A stretch of DNA of 64,000 bases from Methylobacterium isbiliense (GTDB lineage Bacteria; Pseudomonadota; Alphaproteobacteria; Rhizobiales; Beijerinckiaceae): NCBI RefSeq assembly GCF_022179325.1, contig NZ_BPQQ01000008.1:30243-94242 (forward strand). Reading direction: 5' to 3'. A program made the position numbers and the translations under genes. Below the pieces are notes generated by a model. The model was not told the DNA's origin. It searched no databases and worked only from the letters and a program-made list of their open reading frames with translations. Positions within the stretch are counted from its first letter, which is position 1. Every line of letters starts with the position of its first letter. This document shows positions 1-8,604 of this stretch, in pieces.

Positions 1-1
1 C

Positions 2-457
2 GACCGCAGGTTCATGGCGCGCGCCATCGCGCTGTCCGAGACGACGGCGCTGGTGGAGAGGGCGGGCGGCCCCTTCGGCTGCGTCATCGTGCAGGACGGC
101 CGGATCCTGGCCGAGGGCGCGAACCGCGTGGCGGCGGAGAACGACCCGACGTGGCACGCCGAGATGGAGGCGATCCGCAACGCCTGCCGGGCCGCCGGGA
201 AACCGAAGCTGGACGAGGCGACGCTCTACACCAGCGCCGAGCCCTGCGCGATGTGCCTCGCCGCCGCCTGCTGGGCCGGCATCGCCCGCATCGTCTATGC
301 CTCGACCAACGCGGACGCGGCCGCGGCCGGGTTCGACGCCGCCTGGGTGGCCGAGGCCCTGTGCCGGCCGGCCTCCGCGCACCGCATCCCCGCGCGCCAG
401 CTCATGCGGGCGGAGGCGGTGGAGGTCTGGAACGCCTACCGCGCGGCATCCGGCTGA
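2..457 (+). CDS. Nucleoside/guanine deaminase-type zinc deaminase, 5' end outside the window
   Basis: Cytidine/deoxycytidylate deaminase fold enzyme of the guanine deaminase (GuaD) or tRNA-adenosine deaminase type, hydrolytically deaminating a purine base. The zinc site is visible: the HAE motif (in 'WHAEMEA') and the PCxxC motif (in 'EPCAMCLA'). The first ATG is at 14, but the frame stays open to position 2 and reads D-R-R-F just before it, which is how many homologues continue, so the true start is probably upstream of the window. The complete zinc site argues for an active enzyme. GuaD is preferred over TadA because of the C-terminal region, but the substrate is not certain. Confidence 0.8.
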   Translation, partial: DRRFMARAIALSETTALVERAGGPFGCVIVQDGRILAEGANRVAAENDPTWHAEMEAIRNACRAAGKPKLDEATLYTSAEPCAMCLAAACWAGIARIVYASTNADAAAAGFDAAWVAEALCRPASAHRIPARQLMRAEAVEVWNAYRAASG

Positions 458-469
458 GGTCGCCCGGCG

Positions 470-775
470 TCAGTGCGACTCGGCCCGGGCCGCGAAGGCG
501 GCCGCCTGTTCCGGGCTCGCCTCGCGCTGGTGCTGCGCCTTCCAGGTCTCATAGGGCATGCCGTAGACGTGCTCGCGGCTCTCGTCCTTGCTGAGCGGCA
601 GGCCGCGCGCATCGGCCGCCTCCTTGAGCCAGTTCGACAGGCAGTTGCGGCAGAAGCCCGCGAGGTTCATCAGGTCGATGTTCTGCACGTCGGTGCGCCC
701 CTGCAGGTGCGCCACCAGCCGCCGGAAGACGGCGGCTTCGAGTTCGGTGCGGGTGGTGTCGTCGATGCGGTCCAT
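470..775 (-). CDS. DUF1244 (SMc04008-like) small protein
   Basis: About 101 residues, recognised as DUF1244 from the core 'FCRNCLSNWLKEAADARG' followed by 'REHVYGMPYE'. The paired cysteines in FCRNC are typical. The function of the family is not known. The ATG at 775 (Met-Asp-Arg-Ile) was chosen because the reading frame upstream of it runs into a 16-base tandem repeat (781-844), which gives non-conserved sequence; the frame would allow a start at 841. It is tail-to-tail with the preceding deaminase. Confidence 0.85.
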   Translation of the reverse strand: MDRIDDTTRTELEAAVFRRLVAHLQGRTDVQNIDLMNLAGFCRNCLSNWLKEAADARGLPLSKDESREHVYGMPYETWKAQHQREASPEQAAAFAARAESH

Positions 776-780
776 GAGAC

Positions 781-844
781 GGGTCCTCGGCAAGAAGGGT
801 CCTCGGCAAGAAGGGTCCTGGGCAAGACGGATCCTCGGCAAGCC
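781..844. repeat. Four tandem copies of a 16-base unit
   Basis: Unit gggtcctcggcaagaa at 781 and 797 (identical), then two diverged copies at 813 and 829. It lies immediately upstream of the DUF1244 start and could lengthen that protein if an upstream start were used. The core ctcggcaag recurs in the 12-base repeat at 26771. Confidence 0.9.
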
Positions 845-880
845 TGCTGAGCGGCAACGGAGAGCGGATGGCCGCCCGGC

Positions 881-1257
881 TCACCGCAACCCGGCGCCCG
901 CCCGGCCGCGCCGCGCGTCGTACCAGAGCCAGCCGCCGAAGGCGAAGATCAAGAGCGGTCCCCCGATCCGTGCGTCGATCTCGAACCACGTCGTTCCCCG
1001 AGCCCTCCGAGCACGGCTCTCGCGACGAGATGTAGGCCCACGCCCGGGATGACCCAACCCGGTGCGGCAAGAGCGAAGAATCGGATCTGATCCGCGCTCA
1101 GATTGCTCAAGCCGTACAGGAAGGCGAAGAACGGTGCGACGAGCCCGGTTCCGGTGATCACGACGGCCACGGTGTCGAGGAAGGTTGCGGAGAGTTTCGT
1201 GCGCTCGATCCCGACCACGCTCGGCTCGGGGCGTTCGGGAGGCGGATCGCTGGTCAC
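881..1257 (-). pseudogene. Small three-helix membrane protein gene, interrupted by a one-base frameshift
   Basis: A GTG start at 1257 overlaps the TGA of the upstream amidohydrolase (GTGA), so the two are translationally coupled. The first 87 or so residues read as a membrane protein, with hydrophobic stretches around 'VAVVITGTGLVAPFFAFLYG' and 'APGWVIPGVGLHLVARAVL'. Near position 1000 the frame becomes unlike protein and stops at 949. The next frame, however, continues sensibly as 'IDARIGGPLLIFAFGGWLW' then 'YDARRGR', to a TGA at 881. One missing base in the CTCGGGG stretch explains this; restoring it gives 125 residues. It may be a real mutation or a sequence error. Function unknown. Confidence 0.7.
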
Positions 1258-2018
1258 GGGAGGTCCTGCAGGGCCATCAGCGGCGCCAGCAGCCCCGCGA
1301 AGCGGGCCGCCCACGCCTCCGCGCCGGCCTCGTCGGCGATCAGGTCCTGGCGGATCTCGACGAGCGCGTTCGGCAGGCCCCGCGCGGTGGCGTGGCGGTC
1401 GAGCGTGTCGCCGGCCAAGCCGCCGAGATAGGGCTCGTTGTCGCCCACCGTGAACCCGGCCGGGTCGTCCCGCAGGCCGTCGATGAGCGGGGCGGCGAGG
1501 CGCCCGTCGCGCGGGTCCCACAGGATGCCGACCTGCCACGGCCGCGGCACCCCGCGCCAGGCCGGGGTGAAGCTGTGGATCGCCACGATCGCGGGCGGGC
1601 GGCCCGTGGCCGCCGCCTCCGCCAGCGCCGCCTCGATCGCGCGGTCGTAGGGGTCGTAGAAGCGCCGGATCCGCTCGGCGATGCCCGCCGCGTCGATGCG
1701 GGCGTTGCCCGGCACGATCGTGCCGTCGGAGAGCCGCATCACCAGCGTCGGGTCGTCGCGGCCGCGGTTCGGGTCGATCACCAGCCGCGAGAAGGTGGTC
1801 AGCAGGGCCGGCGCCCCGAGCCGCCGGCTGAGCGAGCGCGTCACCGCCGCCGCGCCGATGTCGTAGGCGATGTGGCGCGCGAAATGCGGCGGATCGAGCC
1901 CGAGCGTGCCGAGATCCTCCGGCACGGCGTTCGAGGCGTGATCGCACAGGAGCAGCAGCCCGCAGGCCGGATCGCCCGGGATCCGCTCGACGGGCTGGCA
2001 CGGGGCGGAATCGGGCAT
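1254..2018 (-). CDS. N-formylglutamate amidohydrolase family protein
   Basis: A 254-residue enzyme of the N-formylglutamate deformylase (HutG/FGase) family, zinc-dependent hydrolases that release formate and glutamate at the end of one histidine-degradation route. Family signatures include 'LLLCDHASNAVPEDLG' at residues 22-37, 'DPNRG', 'HSFTPAW' and 'NEPY'. No other hut genes are nearby, so the true substrate may differ. The stop codon overlaps the GTG of the following frameshifted membrane gene, so they form one operon. Confidence 0.88.
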   Translation of the reverse strand: MPDSAPCQPVERIPGDPACGLLLLCDHASNAVPEDLGTLGLDPPHFARHIAYDIGAAAVTRSLSRRLGAPALLTTFSRLVIDPNRGRDDPTLVMRLSDGTIVPGNARIDAAGIAERIRRFYDPYDRAIEAALAEAAATGRPPAIVAIHSFTPAWRGVPRPWQVGILWDPRDGRLAAPLIDGLRDDPAGFTVGDNEPYLGGLAGDTLDRHATARGLPNALVEIRQDLIADEAGAEAWAARFAGLLAPLMALQDLP

Positions 2019-2177
2019 GGGCGACCGGGGCGAGAGGGGAGACCGCGTCCCTTACCCCGAATGGGCGAGCGGCATCCACCGGGCCGCGTCCCGGCGGACG
2101 GGTGACGCCGGGCGCGCCATGCCCTAGTGCTTCGCCGGGACGCTCCTGTCCCGTGCCGAGAGGATCGCTGCGCCGCC

Positions 2178-3131
2178 ATGTCCCGACCCTCCCTGCCCGA
2201 CCTGGCCGCCCCCGGCTCGCGGGCGGCTCCCCAGGGAGCCGGACCCGCCGCGGCGGAGGGGATGGGCCTCGCCTTCGCGGCCCTGTTTCTCGGCGCCGTG
2301 GCGATGGGCGTCTCGCCCGTGCTCGTGCGCGTGGTGAGCCCGGAGGTCGGCCCCTTCGCCAGCGCCTTCTGGCGCGTCGTCCTGGCGCTGCCGGCCCTCT
2401 ACGCCTGGATGCGGATCGAGGAGGCGGCCCGGCCGCATCTGGTGCGCGCCGCCTTCGCGCCCGCCGCCCTCCTGGCGGGCCTCGCCTTCGCGGGGGACCT
2501 CGTCTTCTGGCACCGGGCCATCCTCGGCACCACGGTCGCCAACGCCACCTTCTTCGCCACCACGGCGCCGGTCTTCGTGGTGCTGTTCGCCTGGGTCGGG
2601 CTCGGGCGGCGTCCCGCCGCGCGCACGCTCGCGGGCCTCGGCCTCTGCCTCGCGGGCGGGGCGGCGCTGATCGGCCAGTCGGTCCAGGTCGATCCGGCCC
2701 GGCTCGCGGGCGACCGCGACGGCGTCGTCACGGCGGTGTTCTTCGCCCTCTACTTCCTGGCCGTCGAGCGCGCCCGGGCGCGCGGCCTCGGAGCGGCCCG
2801 CGTCACCTTCGTGGCCTCCTGCGTCACCGCGCTGGCGCTGCTCGGCATCGTGCTCGCCGCCGAGACGCGGTCGGTCCTGCCGCAGACCGCCACCGGGCTC
2901 GCCGGCCTGGTGGCGCTGGCGCTGCTCAGCCACGCAGGCGGCCAGGGGCTGCTCTCGGTGGCGCTCGGGCGCCTGCCCGCCGCCTTCTCGTCGCTCGTGA
3001 TCTTCCTCGAAGCGGTGGCGGCGGCCGCCCTCGGCTGGCTCGTGCTCGGCGAGGCGCTGAGCCTGCCCCAGGCGCTCGGCGGCGCCCTGATCTTCCTCGG
3101 CATCGCGGTCGCCCGCCCGCGCCGCCGCTGA
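2178..3131 (+). CDS. EamA/DMT-family transporter
   Basis: A 317-residue inner-membrane protein with about ten hydrophobic helices arranged as two EamA repeats. Such proteins export metabolites or amino acids; the substrate cannot be told from sequence. The ATG at 2178 (Met-Ser-Arg-Pro) is chosen over an ATG at 2127 because residues before it are poorly conserved in character. Helices begin around residue 35 ('GLAFAALFLGAVAMGVSPVL'). The next gene starts 37 bases downstream in the same direction. Confidence 0.88.
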   Translation: MSRPSLPDLAAPGSRAAPQGAGPAAAEGMGLAFAALFLGAVAMGVSPVLVRVVSPEVGPFASAFWRVVLALPALYAWMRIEEAARPHLVRAAFAPAALLAGLAFAGDLVFWHRAILGTTVANATFFATTAPVFVVLFAWVGLGRRPAARTLAGLGLCLAGGAALIGQSVQVDPARLAGDRDGVVTAVFFALYFLAVERARARGLGAARVTFVASCVTALALLGIVLAAETRSVLPQTATGLAGLVALALLSHAGGQGLLSVALGRLPAAFSSLVIFLEAVAAAALGWLVLGEALSLPQALGGALIFLGIAVARPRRR

Positions 3132-3168
3132 CCACACCCCCAGACGGACGACAAGCGAGGATCCGCCC

Positions 3169-4476
3169 GTGACCGCCACCCCCTCCCCGGCCGCCGACGA
3201 GCGCCGCGCGCTCCTGCTGCGCCTCCTCGACGCCGCCGTCACCGCCGCCCATCCGCGCGGCTGCCTCGTGCCCGAACTGCCGCCGCCGCCCGCCGGCCGG
3301 CTGGTGATCCTGGGCGCCGGCAAGGCGGGCGCCAGCATGGCGGCGGTGGCCGAGCGGCACTACCGCGAGGCGCACGGCCTGACCCCCGACCGCCTCCTTG
3401 GCCAAGCGGTGGTCCGGCACGGCTACGGCGAGCCCGCGGGCGCGATCGAGGTGGTGGAGGCCGGCCATCCGGTGCCGGACCAAGCCGGCATCGACGCCAC
3501 GCGCCGCAGCCTCGACCTCGCGGCGGGGGCCGGGCCGGACGATCTCGTGCTGGTGCTCCTCTCGGGAGGCGGCTCGGCGAACTGGATCGCGCCCGCGGGC
3601 GCGCTCACGCTGGCCGAGAAGCAGGGGATCACCAAGGCGCTGCTCCGCTCGGGCGCGGCGATCGACGAGATCAACTGCGTGCGCAAGCACCTCTCGCGCA
3701 TCAAGGGCGGGCGGCTCGCCCTCGCCGCCCGCAATGCCGGCCGGCTCCTGACGCTCGCGATCTCGGACGTGCCCCGCGACGACCCGGCGGTGATCGCCTC
3801 CGGGCCGACCGTGCCGGACCCCACGACCCTGTCGGATGCCCGCGCCATCTGCGCCAAGCGCGGCATTCCCCTGCCCCCGGCCGCGGAGGCGCTGCTGAAC
3901 GACCCGGCCAACGAGAGCCCCAAGCCCGGCGACCCGCTGTTCGCCCATACCGCGTTCCGCATCATCGCCCGGCCTGTCGACGCCCTGAACGCGGCGGCCG
4001 CCGCGGCCGCGGCCGCCGGCTACGAGCCCGTGATGCTCGGCGCCGACCTCGAAGGCGAGGCGCGCGAGGTCGCCGCCGAACACGCCGCGATCGCCCGCCA
4101 GATGGCCGCCGAGGGCCGCAAGGTCGCACTGATCTCGGGGGGCGAACTCACGGTGACGATCCGCGGCGAGGGCCAGGGCGGGCCGAACCAGGAATACGCC
4201 CTGGCCCTCGCCGTCGCCCTCGACGGCGCGGCGGGCATCGCCGGCCTCTCGGCCGACACCGACGGCACCGATGGCGGGCGCGGCGAGGCCACCGACCCGG
4301 CCGGCGCACTGGTGGACGAGACCACGCTGGCGCGTGCCGCCGCGGCGGGGCTCGACCCGCGCGTGAGCCTGGCCGGGAACGATTCCACCCCCTTCTTCGA
4401 GCGGATCGGCGACCTCGTCCGGCCCGGCCCCACCCGCACCAACGTCAATGATTGCCGGATCATCCTGGTCGGCTGA
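3169..4476 (+). CDS. gck: Glycerate 2-kinase (TtuD/GckA, MOFRL family)
   Basis: A 435-residue protein with the DUF4147 N-terminal domain and C-terminal MOFRL domain. Motifs seen: 'VLGAGKAGASMAAVAERHY'-like start (residues 44-63), 'LLSGGGSANW', 'VRKHLSRIKGGRLA', 'GGPNQEYALALA' and 'DTDGTDG'. Members phosphorylate D-glycerate to 2-phosphoglycerate; older annotations call them hydroxypyruvate reductase. In serine-cycle methylotrophs this step feeds C3 carbon to enolase, which fits the pyruvate kinase 0.6 kb downstream. GTG start at 3169. Its 3' end overlaps the next gene by 29 bases. Confidence 0.88.
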   Translation: MTATPSPAADERRALLLRLLDAAVTAAHPRGCLVPELPPPPAGRLVILGAGKAGASMAAVAERHYREAHGLTPDRLLGQAVVRHGYGEPAGAIEVVEAGHPVPDQAGIDATRRSLDLAAGAGPDDLVLVLLSGGGSANWIAPAGALTLAEKQGITKALLRSGAAIDEINCVRKHLSRIKGGRLALAARNAGRLLTLAISDVPRDDPAVIASGPTVPDPTTLSDARAICAKRGIPLPPAAEALLNDPANESPKPGDPLFAHTAFRIIARPVDALNAAAAAAAAAGYEPVMLGADLEGEAREVAAEHAAIARQMAAEGRKVALISGGELTVTIRGEGQGGPNQEYALALAVALDGAAGIAGLSADTDGTDGGRGEATDPAGALVDETTLARAAAAGLDPRVSLAGNDSTPFFERIGDLVRPGPTRTNVNDCRIILVG

Positions 4477-4900
4477 GCGCCGGCGCGCCGCATTCCTCGG
4501 TCTCGCCCTCGCGGGCGGCGTGCTGGCGGCCTCGCCCGCGCGGGCGGACCTGCGCATGTGCAACATGACGGGGAGCCGCATCGGCGTCGCGCTGGGCTAC
4601 CGCGACCCCGGCGGCTGGGTGACGGAGGGCTGGTGGAACCTCTCCGCCAAGGCCTGCGAGACCCTGCTCAAGGGCGCGCTCGCGGCGCGCTACTACTACG
4701 TCTTCGCGGTGGATTACGACCGCGGCGGCGAGTGGAGCGGGCGTTCGCTGATGTGCACCCGCGACCGCGAGTTCACCATCCGCGGCGTCGAGGATTGCCT
4801 CGCCCGCGGCTACGACCGCAACGGCTTCTTCGAGGTCGATACCGGCGAGCAGAAGAGCTGGACCATCCAGCTCACCGATCCGGGGCGGCCGACGCCGTGA
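4448..4900 (+). CDS. DUF1036 secreted protein
   Basis: About 150 residues with an N-terminal signal segment (arginines then 'FLGLALAGGVLAASPARA'), followed by a DUF1036 domain: 'LRMCNMTGSRIGVALGYRD', 'WWNLSAKACETLLKG', 'YYYVFAVDY' and a tail with two more cysteines. The family is alphaproteobacterial, predicted periplasmic and of unknown role. It begins inside the glycerate kinase gene, so it is probably co-transcribed with it. Confidence 0.85.
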   Translation: MIAGSSWSAERRRAAFLGLALAGGVLAASPARADLRMCNMTGSRIGVALGYRDPGGWVTEGWWNLSAKACETLLKGALAARYYYVFAVDYDRGGEWSGRSLMCTRDREFTIRGVEDCLARGYDRNGFFEVDTGEQKSWTIQLTDPGRPTP

Positions 4901-5054
4901 CGCCGGCCGCCCGCGCCTCCCGTGCCGGATTCCGGGGACGGGGCGCGCGGGTGCAGAGGTCTTTAGGCCAAACCGCGGGCTGCAGCCCCGTCCGTCCGTT
5001 GCAACCGGGCGCGAACGAAACTAGGCACGGAGCCCCGCCGCCGGAATCGCCCCC

Positions 5055-6491
5055 ATGAAGCGCGCCCGCCGCACCAAGATCGTCGCCACCCTCGGGCCGG
5101 CCTCCGAGGATCCGGAGGTGATCGAGAAGCTGTTCGAGGCCGGGGCCGACGTCTTCCGCCTCAACATGAGCCACCTGCCGCGCGAGCGCCTGATCGAGCG
5201 CGTCGGCGTGATCCGGGCGATCGAGCAGCGGCTGCGCCGCCCGATCGCCATCCTGCTCGACCTGCAGGGGCCGAAGCTGCGGGTCGGCCGCTTCGCGCAG
5301 GACGCCGCGCTGCTGGAGAGCGGCCAGACCTTCGTGCTCGACGGCGACGCGGCGCCGGGCGACGCCACGCGGGTCCACCTGCCCCATCCGGAGATCCTCT
5401 CCTCCCTGGAGCCGGGCCACACGGTGCTGATCGACGACGGCAAGCTGCGCCTGTCAGTGACCGAGGCCTCGCCCGACCGCGTCGTCACCCGCGTCCTCGT
5501 CGGCGGGCGGATCTCGAACCGCAAGGGCGTGTCGCTGCCCGACACCACCATCCCGGTCGCCGCCATGACCGAAAAGGACCGCCTCGACCTCGAAGCGGGT
5601 CTCGCCGCCAACGTCGACTGGATCGCCGTCTCCTTCGTGCAGCGCCCGGAGGACGTGGCGGAGGTCAAGGCCATCGCTGGAGGCCGCGCCCTGGTGATGG
5701 CCAAGATCGAGAAGCCGCAGGCGCTCGCCCGGCTCGATGCCATCATGGAGGCGTCGGACGGGCTGATGGTCGCGCGCGGCGATCTCGGGGTCGAGATGCC
5801 GCTCGAACAGGTGCCCGGCGTGCAGAAGCGCATCACCCGCGGAGCGCGCCGTCTCGGCAGGCCCGTGGTGGTGGCGACCCAGATGCTCGAATCGATGATC
5901 ACCGCGCCGGTCCCGACCCGGGCCGAGGTCTCGGACGTGGCGACCGCGGTCTACGAGGGGGCCGACGCCGTGATGCTCTCGGCCGAGAGCGCCTCCGGCG
6001 CCTTCCCGGTGGAGGCGGTCGCGACCATGAACCGGATCGCCGAGCAGGTGGAGCGCGACGCGATCTACTGGTCGATCATCGCCGCGCAGCGCTCCGCCCC
6101 CGAGGCCACCGCCTCGGACGCGATCGCGGCCTCCGCCCACCAGATCGTGGACACGCTCAACCTCGACGCGATCATGGCCTGGACCGCCTCGGGCTCCACG
6201 GCCTTGCGCCTCGCCCGCGCCCGCCCGAACGCCTCGGTGATTGCGCTGACGCCCAAGCGCGAGACGGCGCGGCGCCTCGCGCTGGCCTGGGGCACCCACC
6301 CGATCGTCACCAACGACGCCAGCGACATCGACGACATGTCGTTCCGCGCCTGCAAGTTCGCGGTGCGCGAGCGCTTCGCCCAGGTCGGCGACCGGGTGAT
6401 CGTGGTGGCGGGCCTGCCCTTCGGCACGCCGGGCGCGACCAACCTGATCCGCATCGCCCAGGTGACCCGCGAGCACGCCGCCAAGGCGTGA
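5055..6491 (+). CDS. pyk: Pyruvate kinase
   Basis: A 478-residue pyruvate kinase that converts phosphoenolpyruvate and ADP to pyruvate and ATP in the cytoplasm. The N-terminal 'RTKIVATLGPASEDPEVIEK' region, 'FRLNMSHLP', 'ILLDLQGPKLRVG', the active-site segment 'ALVMAKIEKPQAL' and 'DGLMVARGDLGVE' are all present, followed by the regulatory C-terminal domain. The length is normal. In methylotrophic alphaproteobacteria it works at the PEP/pyruvate node fed by glycerate 2-kinase upstream. Start ATG 5055, following 154 bases of noncoding sequence. Confidence 0.97.
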   Translation: MKRARRTKIVATLGPASEDPEVIEKLFEAGADVFRLNMSHLPRERLIERVGVIRAIEQRLRRPIAILLDLQGPKLRVGRFAQDAALLESGQTFVLDGDAAPGDATRVHLPHPEILSSLEPGHTVLIDDGKLRLSVTEASPDRVVTRVLVGGRISNRKGVSLPDTTIPVAAMTEKDRLDLEAGLAANVDWIAVSFVQRPEDVAEVKAIAGGRALVMAKIEKPQALARLDAIMEASDGLMVARGDLGVEMPLEQVPGVQKRITRGARRLGRPVVVATQMLESMITAPVPTRAEVSDVATAVYEGADAVMLSAESASGAFPVEAVATMNRIAEQVERDAIYWSIIAAQRSAPEATASDAIAASAHQIVDTLNLDAIMAWTASGSTALRLARARPNASVIALTPKRETARRLALAWGTHPIVTNDASDIDDMSFRACKFAVRERFAQVGDRVIVVAGLPFGTPGATNLIRIAQVTREHAAKA

Positions 6492-6540
6492 CGCACCCGC
6501 GCCGGCCCCGGGGCCGATCCGTGCCGCGCGCCTCCGGCCG

Positions 6541-6750
6541 TCAGTGCCGGCGGGCGCCGGAGCCCGTCACCGTCCCGGCCGGGCCGGTCTCCTCGCCGTC
6601 CGCACCCGCCTCGTCGGCGGTGTAGCCGGCAAGCCAGTCGGCGCTGTCCTGCGATCCGGCGCGGTAGGGATCATCCGTATGGGGCCTGCCGGCGGCTTTC
6701 GCGGCTCTGCCCTCTTCGAAGATGGTCTGGGACACCACGAAGTAAGCCAT
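6541..6750 (-). CDS. Rmf/CrpP-fold small protein
   Basis: A 69-residue protein. The segment 'EEGRAAKAAGRP' then 'DPYRAGSQDSADWLAGY' follows the pattern of ribosome modulation factor/CrpP-fold peptides (G..A...G....PY..GS....WL.GY). E. coli Rmf promotes 100S ribosome dimers in stationary phase, but alphaproteobacterial relatives are diverse and mostly uncharacterised, so hibernation is only a possibility. A GGAGG Shine-Dalgarno lies about 7 bases before the ATG at 6750. The C-terminal 20 residues are low-complexity Gly/Ala/Thr. Confidence 0.68.
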   Translation of the reverse strand: MAYFVVSQTIFEEGRAAKAAGRPHTDDPYRAGSQDSADWLAGYTADEAGADGEETGPAGTVTGSGARRH

Positions 6751-6853
6751 AGGATCATCCTCCGGCTGCTGGGCGTCGACGTGACGGCCCGAGCCTACGC
6801 CGGCGGCGACCGGAGCGCGAGGGGGCGGGACCCGGCCTCGCGGGGGATCGGAC

Positions 6854-7903
6854 TCACTCGGCCTCCACCCGCCGGCGCGCCGCCACCTCCTCCACCGCCG
6901 CCACCACCGCGTCCGTCGCCGTGTAGTGCAGCATGTGGCCGATGCCCGGCAGCACCGTCAGCGTCGCGCCCGGAACCGCGCGCGCCATCGCGGCGGCGTG
7001 AACCTCGGTACGCACGATCGGGTCGATGTCGCCCGCCACGATCGCGGTCGGGACGGCGATCTCCGGATAGCGCGGGCTCTGCCGCTCCAGGAAGGCGTGG
7101 AGACCGTCGAGGTCCTGCAGGTTCGCCAGGAAGGTGGCGGGGCGCAGCACCAGGGGCACCCGCGCACCGTCGAGATAGTCGGGCGGCAGGGTCTGCGGGC
7201 GAAACACCACCTCGGCGAAACGGTCGAGATAGCGCAGGCCGAGCGGGGCCGCGATCGTGCGCGCGGCGAGCCACATCAGGACCCGCCCGACCGGGGAGCG
7301 GTACCAGCCCGCATAGCCCGACACCGTGCCGCCCGGCCACGGATAGAGGGCGGGGGCGAGGAGCACGAGGCCCGAGACCCGCTGCGGCGTGTCGAGCGCG
7401 AGGCTGGCCGCGAGCGCCCCGCCCCAGGAATGGCCGACCACCAGGGCCGGCCCGGCGCCGAGCCGCTCCAGCGCCTCGGCGATCAGCCGCGCCTGCACGG
7501 CGGGCGAGGCGGCCTCGGCCCCGGCGAGGCGGTCGCTCCAGCCGAAGCCCGGCCGGTCGAGGGCGAGCACCCGGAAGCCCCGGCCGGCGAGCCGGCGGCC
7601 GAAGGCCTGCATGGGATCCATGCCGTTCGCCGAGGCGCCGTGGAGCAGCACCACCGTGCCGCGGCTCTGCTGCCCCTCGCCGGGGCCGGCCTCCAGCACC
7701 GCGAGGTGACCGCCCACCACCGGCACGCGCCGCCCGGCCGGGGGATAGCGCGCCTCGACCTGGAGCGTGATGATCCAGGTGGCGAGGGCGGCCAACGCGA
7801 TCAGGGTGGCGACGAGGCCGAGCGTGGCGGCCGCCAGGAGCGTCAGCACGCGCGCGGCCCGCCGCAGCCCGCGCCGCTCATCGCCCGGCATCGTGCGGGG
7901 CAC
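6854..7903 (-). CDS. Membrane-anchored alpha/beta hydrolase
   Basis: A 349-residue protein with one N-terminal transmembrane helix (about residues 18-45) and an alpha/beta hydrolase domain. The oxyanion region 'VVLLHGASANG', nucleophile elbow 'GHSWGGALA', acid segment 'IVAGDIDPIV' and a late histidine in 'PGIGHMLHY' form a full catalytic triad. The substrate is unknown; esterases and haloperoxidase-like hydrolases share this layout. The downstream-oriented neighbour (TPR protein) ends 12 bases before this start on the same strand, suggesting an operon. Confidence 0.85.
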   Translation of the reverse strand: MPRTMPGDERRGLRRAARVLTLLAAATLGLVATLIALAALATWIITLQVEARYPPAGRRVPVVGGHLAVLEAGPGEGQQSRGTVVLLHGASANGMDPMQAFGRRLAGRGFRVLALDRPGFGWSDRLAGAEAASPAVQARLIAEALERLGAGPALVVGHSWGGALAASLALDTPQRVSGLVLLAPALYPWPGGTVSGYAGWYRSPVGRVLMWLAARTIAAPLGLRYLDRFAEVVFRPQTLPPDYLDGARVPLVLRPATFLANLQDLDGLHAFLERQSPRYPEIAVPTAIVAGDIDPIVRTEVHAAAMARAVPGATLTVLPGIGHMLHYTATDAVVAAVEEVAARRRVEAE

Positions 7904-7915
7904 GCCCGGCCCGGA

Positions 7916-8524
7916 TCACAGGTCGCGGCCGTCGACGTCGGGGGCGAGGCGCTCGATCGCCTCGCGCAGCTTGCCCATGCGGGGGTAGAGGTCCTGCGCC
8001 TTGCGGAAGGCGGCGAGCGCCCGGACCTTGTCGTCGCTCGCCATGTAGATGTGGGCCAGCGCGGCCCAGGCCTCGAAGTGCCGCGGCTCCAGCCGCAGCG
8101 CGCGGTTGAGGTCGGCGAGCGCGCTCGCCTGATCGTCGAGGAGGTAGAAGGCGGTGGCGCGGCGGCTCCAGCCCTCGGCCCAGCCGGGCTCCAGGGTCAC
8201 GACCCGGTCGAGCAATTCGACGGCGAGCGCGGTGTCCTTGTCCTTGAGGGCCTGTCCGGCGCGGCTGGCCAGGAGGTCGACCGTGTCGCTCCCGGAGCGG
8301 TCGAGGCGGCGCTCGATGAGCTGCGCCACGCCGCGGGCCTCCGGGTCGTCCTTCGCGGCCTTGAGCCGGGCGAAGAGGTCGTCGAGCGTGGGAGGCGGTT
8401 TGGGCGCCTCCTTGGGAGCGGCGCCCTGGGGAGCGGCACCCTGCTCCGGGCCGGCGGCCCCGGCCGGCGGTGCGGCGAAGGCGAGCCCGGCGATGAGGGT
8501 CAGGGCGACGGTGAGGCGGCGCAT
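7916..8524 (-). CDS. Exported tetratricopeptide-repeat protein
   Basis: A 202-residue protein with a signal peptide ('LTLIAGLAFAAPPAGAAG') and a Pro/Ala/Lys-rich linker, then tetratricopeptide-type helices from about residue 90: 'AVELLDRVVTLEPGWAEGWS', 'ASALADLNRALRLEPRHFEA' and 'VRALAAFRKAQDLYPRMGKL'. It is likely a periplasmic protein-interaction scaffold. It is the first gene of a two-gene unit with the alpha/beta hydrolase. Confidence 0.82.
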   Translation of the reverse strand: MRRLTVALTLIAGLAFAAPPAGAAGPEQGAAPQGAAPKEAPKPPPTLDDLFARLKAAKDDPEARGVAQLIERRLDRSGSDTVDLLASRAGQALKDKDTALAVELLDRVVTLEPGWAEGWSRRATAFYLLDDQASALADLNRALRLEPRHFEAWAALAHIYMASDDKVRALAAFRKAQDLYPRMGKLREAIERLAPDVDGRDL

Positions 8525-8580
8525 GGCCTCATCGTCGGATGCAGCCGCGATGCGGTCAACGCGATGGCTTGCCGCGGCCG

Positions 8581-8600
8581 AAAGGGGGACGCATCCCCCT
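8581..8600 (-). terminator. Rho-independent terminator after rpmJ
   Basis: On the minus strand, stem AGGGGGA, loop TGCG, stem TCCCCCT, then TT. It begins 4 bases after the rpmJ stop and is one of the few canonical stem plus T terminators in this GC-rich window. Confidence 0.65.
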
Positions 8601-8604
8601 GCCC

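Noticed and set aside
470-841. An N-terminally longer DUF1244 protein starting at 841
   Set aside because: The extra 22 residues are encoded by the tandem repeat and are not part of the family; ATG 775 gives the normal length.
781-844. Tandem repeats considered as a CRISPR array
   Set aside because: Units are directly adjacent without spacers and are only 16 bases long; the same holds for the 12- and 23-base blocks.
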